A DNA stretch of 64,000 bases from Sipunculus nudus (GCA_026874595.1 CM049316.1:57917676-57981675); one strand, 5' to 3'; shown: positions 27,201 through 38,389, counted from the first letter of the stretch. Numbers and translations: made by a program. Notes: generated from the letters alone by a model not told the origin.

Positions 27201-30200
27201 TTCTTCATACTAGTAAGAATAATCTAAGGGTTGGGTAGAATTTTAAAAACAGTATATTTAAATAAATATGATCTGTATTTAAAAATAGGAGAAAAGTGGT
27301 GACAGATTTAAAGCATCAAAATGAATGAAGCAAATGGGTAAACTCAAGAACCCTGAAAAATTCACCCCTTTCACTTGGTATGAAAGGTTTACTCTAGATA
27401 TTCATGCCAGCACAATATGTCATTTTGACTGTTTTATTAATAACATTAATATCAGGAACATAACATATAGAAGTTTACTCTTCTAGCCTCACCATGTTTC
27501 TAAATAACTTACCTCAGTTGGAGCAGTGTTTTCTTCTCACAACCTTCAAAATGTTATATTCCCTAAATATCAATACTGCCTGATAATCTTAAAATTATCT
27601 TTTTTGTCAAAGATGATTTAATTCATGCTAGTTTTAGAAATATGCATGTAAAAATGCAAGGTAGGTATAATAATGACAATCCCTGACTCTGTAATCAGAA
27701 TGTAACCAGGAAAATGGGGGCTCGTCCAGGATATTGAAAATAATAACAATATGTACATAAAATGTATATTTTTACATCCCTGACTGAACCTACCTTGGCT
27801 TTTGTGCTGCAGTAGTATTAGGAAGCTGTGCAACTGATGGCCAAATATAATAAATGTACATTTACTACATCAACTCCTGTAATAAAAAACATCAACCCCT
27901 TTAACACAATTCCCATAATCCCTCTCCAATCACTTCATGGAATCAACTGGTGTAACCCTTTACTGCTCAGAGGATTAAGTGCATATGATACTCACAACTG
28001 GAACTCTTTTTGTATGGCTAGGTTCTCTTAGGTCAAACATATGGCATATTTATTTTCAGGTCTGAAACCAATTTTCTCTGCTGGATCTGTTGAGAATTTG
28101 GTAAAGATACAACAAAAGTGAAGCAAAATATTTATACCTCTCATGTAAAGTAAAAATATGTCAGACTCTGTCCGAAATGTATAACAAATATGAGTAAAGG
28201 TCTTGGAACCTTATACAAGGAGAGATGGAAGGATCTTCATAATCATCTGTCCTCGAAATGGTAGGAACATATACTGGTATAAGTAACAATGCTAGTAGAA
28301 AGATAATCAGGTATCTATGATTAACAAGTGTAACCATTTGATGTTTATTGCCTCTACGTATGGCTATATATATACAGCATATGTTTGTGTGTGTATGAAA
28401 GTGTATAATGGGTCAAATAACCTAGCTAGGTTTTGTATACTTAAATATTATTTTCTAGGACTTATCAGTACATTAACATATCAAATTCTGTTGTATTATT
28501 TGTTACTTTTATCATTATCATTATTATAAAAGTTCACCATGATGAAACACTTATTCTGATTCAACAGCACTCTGAGGATTTTTCTGAGAAAAATAAAAAA
28601 ATTTACAGTAAAGGGTAAAAGGGGCCCAATCACCTATCGAGTATGTTGAATTAACACTTAAAATAGCTTGTACCCTTTAAAATAAATTTGTACCTGCCAA
28701 AATATTGCCCTGAAAGCGTTTGCTTACTCCTATAAATGAGTGTTAAAAACAGTGGACCGGGCCCGATTGCAGGTGTAAACATTAACACAGTCAGTGCATC
28801 ACCGGGCCATAACACATGTCAATCAGGAGATGCCCTGACTGACTTGGCCAAAAAATGTTATACATGTTCCAACTGGCTGAAACATCGCTTGTTGTGAATC
28901 ACAACTGGACCTCCCGTATGGCGGACTTGGTATAGTAAACAGACATACATGGACTGTGTTTACCAACACACAGAGCCATAACAAGGTGTTAAACAGCCGT
29001 ATGCGAGATACTGAGACTGTGGGTCCTGATGGTTTTGCCCCAAAATGTTTGTTTAAAGCAAAACTGAACTGATAAATTTTGAAAGAGAAGGCATAATATT
29101 GCTCCTGATTATGTCTCTTTAAATGATGTGCCTCAGACCTCTTGAGGGAGCATCAGTAAAGTTATTGGAATGTCATGCTTCAAATCCAGTGGGTATTTGG
29201 TCATATTGCTATGAATGAGCTTTATATATTAAGATTAGTTAGATATCATATCTTAAGATATAAAACTAAGATATCAACTAAGTTTCAATGAAATCTGCTT
29301 TGTATTCGAATAAACAAACCAATGTCTGAAGTTAGATGTTCTGTCACTGTCATCTAAACTTAGTCATCAGAGAATATAGCTGGTCATTTAGTCTCTAGAT
29401 GAGTAAATTAGGTGAGAGTGATGCCTTGCTAAGATGAAACAGCAGTGACTGGTTGGACTTCAGAAAAACTAATGTAGCAGGAGTTATTAGAGCAGAAACA
29501 GACCAAGATAACACATGATATACCTAATCAAAGAGAAGTATGATAAAAATATAATTATAAATGAAGTTATGTTATGAAGCCTAAATGTATTTTATATTTT
29601 TATGTACTAAAAAAAGGACTTTGCAGAACCCTGAACACTTAGTCTATTGTTCAAACATGATGATCAGACATTTGAAAACAACACCTTTAAACAGCAAGAT
29701 TATCTAACTGTAATTAATTTTGATTTGAAAGTTGACATATAGCGCAGAGAGCTGATACCTGATGTATTGTTATCTTTATTGGCATGCAGAAACCAGCTAA
29801 ACTACCTAGTTGCCTTGGATATTTTATACAAACTAAAATGACATTTTCTTCTTTGTGTTCATTAATTTTCAAAATATTATCAGGAAGAAGCATTTCAAAT
29901 GTCATTTTGTAATGAAATGAGGTCACTCCTGATATTTGACATAAAGCTGGTAGGAAAAAGATTTTGAGAAAATGCTTTCAAATTAATGTTAACAGCAGAA
30001 TTCTAAAATAGGCTGAAATCTTCAAAAGGCTAACACCTGTGCTTCAATTTGTTTGGCAATGGCCTTTTGCAGAATATACAGGCCACAGACCACATAATGT
30101 GAAACCATCTCTTATTTTAGTGATGGATATATTTGAGAGGGCAGGCAATTTTCAACAGCTTATTAGTGTTAGAGGTCCTGTTTACATTCTAGCAGTAAAA

Positions 30201-33200
30201 TCTCTTGAATGAATCTAAAGCAATAACAATACTATAATTCTTCCCCTCACGAAAATAATCACTAAAAGAAATACATCTATTTATCCCATAGAAAAATATT
30301 TTAAGTTTTGTAAAGGTAACTCTTGGGAAAAACATATTTATAAAGAAATAATAATTTTCATTAATTATACTGGTCATATTTAATAAGTGATAATTGCAAA
30401 ACATGAATTACCCCAAAAATCTTGTTCCTGACAGCCAAACTGTAATCAGGACCTCTTATTAAAAGCTGAAATGGACAGAAATGGTAGTTTCTGTCACCAT
30501 GGTAACAAGTGTAACAAACCCTTTGGGTTGGCCTTAGCCAGTTTGGATTGGCTTGTATGACGGAAGCCTTTTTCATGACCGATATGATGTTCCTGACTCC
30601 TGTTCTGAATTTTCTCTCATCCTTTAAACTGGAATATAAGAACTTGTGATGACATGCAACATACAGATGGTTCAAGACATCTGTTGCAGAAATTTGGTTA
30701 CTGATGGATAAGTTCAAAATTATACTGATTTTAATAATAATACGTTTAGTGATTAGGACCTGAAATTCAAAGAAGCAACTGTTAAAGAAAACTGACAACA
30801 TCAAAGTTATGTCAACATTCACTCACATAACTTATCTATTAAAAAGTTTAAGACAAATAAAGCATTTGACAAATATACTGAATGAAAATGATATATTTTC
30901 AAAAAGCAACAAACACAGACAACATTGTTACATATAGTTATACTTTCATATGCAGTACTTTATCAATAACACTTAGACACCTACCGGATATTTTACTAAA
31001 ACAAAGTGTAACTTTAATTAATTTTAAGAAGATTTTCAGCTACAAATCTGATTGAGCACTATGAGAAATATGGAATGCCAAAAAAAAAAACCCCAAAAGA
31101 ATTGAATTTACCTTGGTTATTTCAGCATATACAAAGGACTCCTCAATCCCCAAATATAGTGCCATGGGAACAAACAGCAGCTGTTTCTTGTTGCTGTGGA
31201 GATAGAACACTGCTGCCATCTGCCTGCAAATGCCTCCTTTGCAACGGTGGAATATGACATCCAATTTGTCCAGGAAGATCCACAATATTAGGAAGGACAG
31301 TAAACTCATCCCGAGGAAAATCCCAAGCAAAATATATATGGTACTGTGACTGACATGAACAGCGCCGTGCTCAATCTTATATACATGGCAGTAATTGATA
31401 CCACATTTGTCAGAAGTCAGATGAAAATCCTCTGTCTTGGTGTAGTTCAATTTGTATTCAGTTTCGTTCAGAGTTGTGTTGTACTGAGGTTGCAAGAATA
31501 AATTATCTGCACCCATTTGCATTCGGAACACTGTGGAAGAAACAAGGTTCCCCAGGAGTTGTCCAAGTTGAAGTAGAAATATGAAGAATCCATTAAATAA
31601 ATTCAGGATTTCATCATGTTTCTTGCTTGACAACGTTGCAAACATGAAGGCAATGCTGGTCAAGTAAGTCCCCTGTGCAGTCCACAGACTGGCCAGACAG
31701 AATCCTAGGATGGCGGATGCTGGGATAAGCAGGTAGAAACTGGAGTAAAAATTGGCGAGAATGAACAACACGTGGCCGCACATGGTGATCAGTATAGCAC
31801 ATTTGGGTCTTACTTTCTGTATGATACTTGTGGCACACACACACCCAAACACAAAGAAGACATTCATGCTACTCAGAGACAACAATCCAAGTCCGTCTTC
31901 CTGGTTGATGCTGCTTTGTAGGTTGCGTAAAGCGCAAAATGCTGCAAAAAGTAACATGTACCCCAGGCTCAACACAATCAAATTCTTTACGTAAGTCTTC
32001 CGCTGTTGAGCTTGTGGGTCATGTTTTATAGCCTGAGCTAGCGACTCGGAGCTGAAAGTTGGTGATCCCTGCTGCAGTCCACGACGCACTTCTTCCAGAG
32101 ATTTTGTGAGGAGGGCCCGACCAGCGTTAGGTCCCTGACAGAAGGTTGGCCTGGGAGATTCACTGGTTGGTACTTCTTGCTCAGGTTCATCTGGTATGGG
32201 ATTGAAGAGTTTGTCCCTTTTTATCTTGTGTGCTGTTTCTTTTAGCAGCTGTGCAGTGCTTGATGTGCTGGTAGCAGTGTCATGGACTGGAGATTCTTCA
32301 CTCAGTGATGTTCTCGTTAGTGGGGGCCCACTGCACCCTGCCTGTAATGACAATCAACAGAATAATTCTTTTAAAATATTTTATTTTAAATAGAGAAAAA
32401 CATCAACATGCCATATTGCAGAGGCAGCATTATTAAAGAAATTAGTTTCCAAGTATGAAATCCAAATGTTCACACTATCTCTTATAGAATTATGCTTATA
32501 TTTATGAACAATGAAGCAACGAGGAATTATTCATGCTTGATGTGAAATGTACATTTATTTAGTTACCTCTCTTGTATAAATATACATGCACAAGTAATTG
32601 TAAGTGTATTTCAATGTCAATATTTACAGTAAACTGACTGTAATAAGTGCAGTATCATTAATTGCACTGGAAGTATTATTTATAAATTAATGTAAATGTG
32701 GCTTCACTGTAATTACCAATATTTATTTATAATTACCAATATTTATTTATAATCTTTCTATCTACAGATAAATTAAGCATTACTAACTGCAAGGAAGTAA
32801 ATTTTGTTGATATCTTATTATATTAGAAGTTATCTCTGGATTGCCTAGTAATTAGGAATACCTTGTTGTCTATCTAAGTGAGTTTATAGAATCTAACTTT
32901 ATAATAACTCTGTATAAAAACTATATGACCATGTACACTCTTTTCTCTCCATAAAGCCACAACCCTCCACATTTTACATATAGTAGGAAACCCACTGTTA
33001 TCAATCGACAGTGAACAAGGGCACCTACAATGGTACTAAATATTCCCGTCACATATCCTGTGTACTCTGAACTCATTATATATGTGCAAATTTTGCTATA
33101 GAAACTGTATTGGTTAATATTCATAATGACTTTCATGAAAATCCATTAAATTTTTGCTAAGTTATCATAGCGCTACCAAAGTCTGGTGATCTTTGACCTC

Positions 33201-33718
33201 ATTAAATATCAATGGATTCTGCTTGAAACCAAGCTTATGCAAAGTATTATATTGGTTAATATTTCAGTTGTTTCATCAAAATTTATCATATTCCTGGTAA
33301 GTTTTTGTGGCGACACCACAGTTTCCTCATGACCTCTGACCTTATTAAATATGTGTAGATTTTGCCCATAATCAAACTCGGGCGAGATAATTTATTGGTG
33401 GGTAGTTATGGTGAGTTTTGTGTAAATCCATCAAAGCCACAAGGCTAAAGTTAACAGACAGACAGGTGGACAGACAGATGGACAAACCGTGGGTATCCCA
33501 TTACTTATAATGCATCCTGTCATAGACGGGAGTATTAGAAAAGTGTACTTTAGCCATTACCGCTAGAGATTCCTCCAAGTGGTTCTGCTTTGGCACCACG
33601 ATGGAAGCTGTCTTGCGGGTGATGAAAGGTGATCCCGATTTGGGCGTAACCACAGCAACGACCCTCTGAGGGTCAGACATGGCTTTGTGTGCTTCAGACC
33701 TCCCCCACTCCATGATGA
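18017..33718 (-). CDS. UNC-93 family multi-pass membrane protein, complete coding gene
   Basis: The coding sequence joins 33713-33561, 32341-31112, 27055-26920, 19153-19022 and 18249-18017, giving 1884 bases, 627 residues and a stop. All junction phases agree. The protein matches the UNC-93 family (major-facilitator-like; relatives are UNC93A and UNC93B1, the Toll-receptor chaperone). Features are a hydrophilic N terminus of about 165 residues, a first membrane helix at about 171-189 followed by LQSS, and the conserved LWTAQGTYLT near 270-280. A large extracytoplasmic loop with three N-glycosylation sequons (about 339, 343, 350) is followed by C-terminal helices and the hallmark ADGIWQTQ...LCGILFPKQQEAGFACLRMYEAMG. 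It is longer than typical UNC93A (about 457) because of the N-terminal extension. It is probably UNC93A-like, and paralogue and function are not resolvable here. Confidence 0.93.
18397..18796. mobile_element. 400-bp MITE in UNC-93 intron 4
   Basis: Terminal inverted repeats CTGTGGTTG (18397-18405) and CAACCACAG (18788-18796) enclose an AT-rich, coding-free interior containing partly inverted blocks (TTCATGAT, ATTCACGAA). The element fills half of the 771-bp intron 4. Flanking TA dinucleotides are present, but a clean target duplication cannot be fixed. Confidence 0.65.
19022..19153 (-). CDS. UNC-93 coding exon 4
   Basis: The exon is 132 bases between the acceptor TTTGTTCAG (ends 19154) and a perfect donor GTGAGT at 19021. 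It enters after one base (G|CT gives Ala) and leaves after one base. It encodes AGIHAALMMTMFLWRPDVDD, then GGWAVADGIWQTQMC, matching the family's ADA.WQTQ signature helix. Confidence 0.92.
19205..19600. other. Unclassified GC- and CpG-richer segment in UNC-93 intron 3
   Basis: It is distinctly richer in G+C and CpG than its surroundings (for example GGTAGCCGGGGCGATGAG near 19455) and lies just upstream (on +) of exon 4. No second copy in the window, no terminal repeats and no coding signature. It may be a young unclassified insertion. Confidence 0.35.
19908..21079 (-). mobile_element. Helitron-type non-autonomous element D1
   Basis: Read on the - strand it starts TCCGCCAAAAC at 21079 and ends ATTCTAG at 19908, between host A and T. 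Near its 5' end is the inverted pair GTATCCGC/GCGGATAC around 21053-21082. The 3' end matches the D3 end (53227-53256), although its hairpin is decayed. The interior is three tandem modules of about 280 bp. There is no Rep/helicase coding. D2 at 39988 has nearly the same length (1177 versus 1172). Confidence 0.72.
20046..20870 (+). repeat. 280-bp tandem modules of element D1
   Basis: GGTGGCGCCACC palindromes occur at 20323, 20472, 20603 and 20752 with alternating spacing of 149 and 131, so each 280-bp module contains two half-modules. A decayed first module begins at 20046. A perfect DR1 motif (AGGTCAGAGGTCA) follows at 20901-20913. Confidence 0.85.
22415..22437 (+). repeat. Homopolymeric G tract (23 G) in B1
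   Basis: This is an uninterrupted run of 23 G. The homologous position in B3 (49710-49723) also carries a G tract, so the tract is an inherited part of family B. Confidence 0.9.
23221..23276 (+). repeat. (GGAC)n microsatellite at the right end of B1
   Basis: An ACGG/GGAC run with few interruptions lies immediately inside the terminal hairpin. The same arrangement occurs at 24953-25018, 36578-36612, 39453-39505, 44843-44892, 51179-51212, 54762-54803 and 55145-55174, always before the same terminus. Confidence 0.9.
23331..25018 (+). repeat. 337-bp tandem modules of element A1
   Basis: Five modules start at about 23332, 23674, 24010, 24346 and 24683 (intervals 342, 336, 336, 337). Each begins with GGTGGCGCCACCAGTCTGCA or a variant and contains conserved blocks ATCATGACCATCAGTG, GGATATGGGTAACAGAGACC, TTCTAGGTCCAG and TTAAAGGTCTCAAAAAT. 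A sixth module at 21092 lies on the other side of the B1 insertion. The last unit runs into the microsatellite at 24953. Confidence 0.88.
25612..25755 (+). repeat. 48-bp minisatellite, three near-identical units
   Basis: CATTTCCCGTGACACC starts at 25612, 25660 and 25708, so the period is exactly 48 with a single clear substitution (tctAtgt/tctGtgt). Because 48 is a multiple of three, both strands stay open, which explains the long frames here; there is no evidence of coding. Confidence 0.9.
25856..26920 (-). repeat. 33-bp minisatellite abutting the intron 3 splice donor
   Basis: About 32 units of 33 bp run from the intron 3 donor to about 25856. On the - strand units read GATAGGTGCTCATAACAG..., most regular at 26450-26790. 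The block 25856-26100 recurs at about 26187-26430 (interval about 330, ten units), so there is higher-order duplication. The first unit, 26920-26888, contains the functional GTAGGT donor and matches the consensus unit at 27 of 33 positions. Long open frames on both strands here are repeat artefacts. Confidence 0.88.
26920..27055 (-). CDS. UNC-93 coding exon 3
   Basis: The acceptor TTACTTGCAG is followed by AFITCSLGIHMVGYFMM and ends in GRLQKYIGRIPLFAV plus one base; the donor is GTAGGT at 26919. The 136 bases give phase 0 in and phase 1 out. It encodes one membrane helix and the short GRL.KYIGR loop characteristic of the family. The donor lies inside the first unit of a 33-bp minisatellite (25856-26920). 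Confidence 0.9.
27056..28615. other. UNC-93 intron 2, 3' part, no feature seen
   Basis: AT-rich intronic DNA between the exon 3 acceptor and repeat E2. No repeat pair, exon or structured motif is visible. Confidence 0.5.
28616..29115 (+). repeat. Interspersed repeat family E, copy 2
   Basis: Starting AGGGGCCCAAT, it aligns with 887-1592 without the roughly 245-base central extra segment of that copy, and it ends at ATATTGCTCCTGATT. It lies in UNC-93 intron 2. No terminal inverted repeats or target duplications are evident. Confidence 0.7.
29116..31111. other. UNC-93 intron 2, 5' part, no feature seen
   Basis: Intronic AT-rich sequence. The 153-codon - strand frame at 30361-30822 has no family resemblance, splice context or regular composition, so it is not annotated as a gene. 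Confidence 0.5.
31112..32341 (-). CDS. UNC-93 coding exon 2 (main membrane domain)
   Basis: The exon is 1230 bases (410 codons), phase 0 at both ends. The acceptor is CATTACAG (ends 32342) and the donor GTAAAT (31111). An in-frame ATG lies four codons before the acceptor, but exon 1 supplies a better start, and the frame past the donor is intron read-through. Residues 52-165 are hydrophilic and Ser/Pro/Glu-rich. From YVKNLIVLSLGYMLLF onward come about eight hydrophobic segments, the glycosylation-rich loop (NTTLNETEYKLNYT) and a cytosolic loop (DKLDVIFHRCKGG). The exon ends at GIEESFVYAEITK, the family's pore-proximal segment. Confidence 0.93.
32935..33530 (-). repeat. Interspersed repeat family F, copy 2
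   Basis: This is the inverted counterpart of 4116-4640. It occupies much of the intron between UNC-93 coding exons 1 and 2, ending about 30 bases from the exon 1 donor. It carries a DR1-type nuclear-receptor motif (TGACCTCTGACCT, 33330-33342) and a GACAGACAGGTGGACAGACA run. Confidence 0.75.
33561..33718 (-). CDS. UNC-93 coding exon 1 (start codon exon)
   Basis: The ATG is at 33713-33711. Only five bases precede it before a good acceptor (ATTGTAG on the - strand, ending at 33719), so an upstream non-coding exon is predicted. The donor GTAATG is at 33560. It encodes 51 residues beginning MEWGRSEAHKAM and ending HLEESLA: polar, basic, without membrane segments. The next exon joins in phase 0. 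Confidence 0.75.
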
Positions 33719-34233
33719 CTACAATGATAAAACAAATAAAATGTCATTCAAACGGCATATACATATTTTGAAATGAATGATACCAGTGTCAGTATGAAGT
33801 TAAAGTGACCTACAACTTAATGCCAGCAGCAAATGAATGCAACCTGTTAGCAGTTATTGATTTAGTAAATCAATTTGGGCATCAGCTATGTTTGCTACAA
33901 TTAAATTACACGTGCTTCACTTCTCTATTCTAAACTTAATCTAGTGGAAAGTTTACAGTTCAAAAGATTCATGATATTTAGCCCTCTCACTCTGTATGTG
34001 CAAAACAGCCACAACCTGCAAGCATCCAAACACATTGATTGCTTTTATATTGTATTGCTTATTTCCTTGTTTCCATGAAACATAAGGGCTTTCCTCACCA
34101 GATGAGCCATCATCTTGTCAAATTAGTGCATATCTTTCATTTGCAGTGTGACAAATTTAAAATGTTGTTACTGAACCTAATATCAACAGATCACATATGG
34201 GTGATGAAAATAAATTTTGTCAAGGAGAAAAAA

Positions 34234-36663
34234 CAAGTGACCCATGGGTCATGACGCTCAGCTTCCAAGCATGACCTGTGACATCATGGACTGAGATTCA
34301 CAACTTCCAGTCAAATTTTGAAGAACCAATTTGCCAATTTGTTGAAAATTTTCTTTGACAACGGAAATATATATCACCTATGTCTGGTTAAAACACAGTG
34401 AATTTATGGTCTGAGGAAAATGCATGATTGTTAAGCTATCAGGAACTATTCCAACAGCTTGCTTGAAACCTGTCAGTCTCAAAAGGAACACCACAAAGGG
34501 CAAATATAAGATCAAAATATATAGCAAAAATCAAGGAAATACATGCAAGAATTATTGAGAAACAGGTGCTTCTGTAAGAAGTTTTATTCAATACAAGCCA
34601 ACTGTACTGCACTTTTATAAATGATGGTAATATTTATTCAGAAATATTTGACCCAATCCTTTACAAGATTACATAAATATACATCCAACTGCATTCACTT
34701 TAACTGTTCTTGAGATAATATGATCAAAAGGAATAAAAAGATGGTTGCCTGGTGGCCATATTGGACTTCTGACAAGTCTGAAATCAGACAACAAACATTC
34801 TCTAAATCGGACCAAACATTAAAGAAAAATTACTGAAACTGCACTGAAGAAAGGATTTCTAAGGTGGCTAACTGGCAGACATAATGGATTTCTGACAAGT
34901 ATGACATTTGATATCCCACATTCTCCAATAAGAGACCAAACTTGGGGCAAATTATCCAGTAATGAATGCCCAAAATATTTCAAAAGGCATGTCCAGGCCC
35001 TCATATCAGATTTATAGATATGCAATTGTAAAAAGTGTAAGTCCAATATTTTTTTATTATCACTCTGCTTTTCAATGGGGTCAGCAGGGTAGGTAAACTG
35101 CTAAACCTGGAAGAAAAGAAATGCAGAAAGCATGACTAAGAGTCTTGAAATAAAACAAAAAGCCATCCTAAATCAAGGTACACATCCACATATTATGAGA
35201 ACAAACACTTGCTTTTATATGTGGTGATATATATTAAAATATTCAGATATCTAGGAAACTAAGTTTATTGCTAGGATTCCATAAAATAAACTGCAAAATG
35301 TTCCCATAATCTTATAAATCAGTAGCTAAACCTTAATACTATACTCTCAAAGTCTTAATGCCTGGCTGAAGCATTCTGACAACAGTGTTTTTGTTATGAA
35401 GTAACGAGGTACTTATCACTGAGCCATATCACTTAATAGGCTGATACAAAAGGGAGTCATATGTCACCAGTGTCACTCACAATAACAGCCACACAGGGAG
35501 ATGTACCAGCTGGAGTGGGATGGTTATATATACAAGAAAAATAGAGATGGTCTATAAAATAAGTAATTGTGAACATCCCTGACCTATGACCTTGGCCTTT
35601 TGCCCATATATCAACTGGATTCTTTCTAAATGATGGGTAACTACTAACCACTTAAATCTGGTGTAATTACTTGGCAACCAATGGGTGAATAATTTTGACC
35701 TGCAACCTTTAACCTGCTGACCAGCTGACCCCAAAATCAATAAGTTATTCATTCAAGCAAAAAGACCCATAAATATGAAGTTCGAGTCAAACTGAGTGAT
35801 GCATAGATGTGGCATATGTGAAAGACTGAAGGTTTGGGTTGAACAGTTACACTTGAAATATGCTCACAAGCATTTAGAACAATTAAATATTGTGACCTTG
35901 ACCTTTGACTTTTTGACCTCAACATCAATAGGCTTCTCCCCTTATTGGTAGGTAAGCCATATATGACAGATGGAAGGTACAGATTGAAAAGTTTGCCTGA
36001 AAATGACTCCACGCAAGAAGTGGGTGCTGTGAAATTGACCTTTGACCTCAAAATCAACAGGTCTTTTCCCCTGTTGGCAGAGAAGCGATATCAGTGCTGG
36101 AAGGTTTGGAATGAAAATTCTAGCTTGAAATGTGTCCACAACCTTTTCAAAGAAGTGGATCCTGTGACCCTGACCTTTGACCTTGTGACCTCAAAATCTG
36201 TAGGATTCTTCTCCAACTTAGTAGGTAAGCTATATGTGAAAGATCAAAGAATTGGGATGAAAGGGTTGGCTTAAAATGCATCCACAGGCTTTTCAAAGAA
36301 GAGGCTCCTGTGACCTTGACCTTTGACCTTTTGACCTAAAAAAGTTATGGTTCTTCCCCTGTTGGTAGGTGAGCTGTATGTGAAAGATGGAAGGTTTGGG
36401 ATGAAAATTTTGTCTCAAAGAGTTATTTCTAGGGGGTGCAAACACACCCCATAACTTCGAGAATATAGGTCGCAGTGACCTAATTTCGGGTTTGCAAGGA
36501 GATCTTTTTATAACCTCTAAGACTGCATAGGGTTCATGGCCCTAGCCCCTACGGTTACGATTTGTGCCCTGCTAACGGACGGACGGCCGGACGGACAGAC
36601 GGAAGGACGACGGACAAAGACCCATCGCTATAGCCCAGCATGACTGAAAGTCAGCTGAGCTAA
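34234..36663. mobile_element. Element C1, uninterrupted 2.4-kb copy
   Basis: The left terminus is CAAGTGACCCATGGGTCATG then GCTCAGCTT. The right terminus is a hairpin with GTCAGCTGAGC and CTAA (36660-36663), after a GGAC-type microsatellite. The core differs from A and B: a unique left part, then about five modules of 140-146 bp with TGACCTTTGACCT motifs (35880-36400). It provides the empty sites that date two insertions in copy C2. Confidence 0.85.
36036..36329 (+). promoter_or_regulatory. Three perfect DR1 nuclear-receptor motifs in C1
   Basis: TGACCTTTGACCT occurs at 36036-36048, 36171-36183 and 36317-36329, once per module, flanked by further TGACC half-sites. The reverse complement AGGTCAAAGGTCA is the textbook DR1 bound by RXR and HNF4-type receptors. 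Binding is an inference from the motif only. Confidence 0.55.
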
Positions 36664-37870
36664 AAATCAGATTCTGTAACACTAAGGGAATGAATAAAGA
36701 AGTCAGTGGTGTTTTGTTAACTATAATTTATTCATAAAACAACCCTAACATTACAATACACTAAATCAATACAATTACACAGTATAACAGCAGTATAACA
36801 ACAAATCAATACAATCACACAATAAAATAAACAAAGTGCACAGTACCTGGATACCAGTCACAGCGATAAGTCCTTTTAAATGTATAAGCCGAATGAAAAG
36901 TTCACACAAATTCTCTCAGAGCATAACAGTCCAATGTAAAGCTCTTGTAAAAATCCAGAAAGTAGGCAGCACAAAATTGTAAAGTGTTAGTATTAGTAGA
37001 ATCCATGAAATTACTGGATAATCGGATATGTCCCACAAACTGACATACACACGTCTGTGTCCGCTGGAATATTCTCTCACCTCTCTCCACTTTAAAACAC
37101 AGCCCCCTATTTATAAATTCTTGCCCCAAGCCGAGAATTTACCACTTCTCATACAGTCTAGAGAATCCAACATAATACACAGTACACACGCTCAAAGAAC
37201 ATACCAGAACAGAGAACACCATGTCAGGGTTCTCACGTGGGCCAACCCGACCTTGCCAGGTGACGCTGCCACGGCATTGAGCCATGCGTGCTACACAAAC
37301 CAAATGCCAACAACACATAGAACATCCATGTGCACAATAAAACAACCATCTGTAAGACCGCTGCATACAATAAACAGGCAACTGTAACAATGTACATGTT
37401 AATTTCAGGGACATCACATATTCATGACAAAGGCTCAATTATAAGAGAGATATATGATAAATTAATTAGTTAATTCCCTAACTTAAATTGCTGACTTTTT
37501 TAAATAGCAGCCTATCACAGAATTCTATTTTGATTTCTGAACTATACAGGTGTTTAGACCTGTTAATTAAGGATAGCAGCCAGTGTGTGCTCCAGTGTCG
37601 GCTGGCAGCACAAGATCTCTAAATCACAATCATACTGTTCTTTGTGGTACAACAGCTATCTCTCTGTGATCCTTGGTGCACTGCAGGCACCATGAACGGA
37701 GAAAATATTTAACCTGCACAATTTTTCGTCCCAGAGTACACTGATTGAAAATGGTCCATATAATTCCTTGTTGGCACCATGTACCTCCTTGTAGCCACCA
37801 CATACATCCAGGAATCTCTGGGTAGCCTGGGGAGCTCTGTATTGAGATGCAAATCTTCCAACCATGCTCC
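36664..37870. other. Non-coding DNA between repeat elements
   Basis: No exon or recognisable element. The overlapping frames on opposite strands at 37028-37438 lack coding features. An AATAC.ATCACA-type short repetition is seen at 36750-36830. Confidence 0.45.
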
Positions 37871-38046
37871 GGGATGATCCATGTTGCTAACTGTGAATGT
37901 GTGAAAGCCCCATAATATAAATCAGGCTGCTGTCCCTGGCACACCAAGGATTAAAGTTGGGATGGTCCGTGTTGTTATCCATTAATGTGTGAAAGCCCAT
38001 TAAACAAAATCACGCTGCTGTCCCTGGAACACCACAGATCATAGTT
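37871..38046 (+). repeat. 88-bp tandem duplication
   Basis: GGGATG(A/G)TCC begins at 37871 and again at 37959. Both units contain GAATGTGTGAAAGCCC-like and CTGCTGTCCCTGG blocks. A third partial unit with GAATGTGTGAAAGG follows. Confidence 0.75.
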
Positions 38047-38389
38047 GGTGAATGTGTGAAAGGGGCTAAAGGGCTGCCATATATCGAACTCTAATCTTCT
38101 TTTCATGAAAAGTATTGTTATATTCCAATTAATCTCTGATGTTGGTGGAGTAAACACATCCTACGTTAACTAGATATTTTTGGCACCACAGGTGCCATAG
38201 CGTCACCAGACAATTAATGCCCCCAGCCCCTTTAAGTAAAGTTCCCCCATCATCAGCAGCATATACTGACACTTGGCAACGACTATGGAACATCTATCAA
38301 CTTGAGAAACAATATTTTTCACCAAATATTAGGGCCAATACAGAGAATCACTCTTATGAAAAGAGGATAAATTTATAATATAAAAATGG

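Noticed and set aside
30361..30822. 153-codon open frame on the - strand
   Set aside because: It lies in UNC-93 intron 2 and has no recognisable domain, splice context or regular composition. Such a length can occur by chance in a 64-kb window.
31040..31111. Extension of the UNC-93 exon 2 frame past EITK to a stop at 31040
   Set aside because: A good donor GTAAAT at 31111 and in-frame joining to exon 3 (AFITCSLG...) match the family. The extension is intron read-through.
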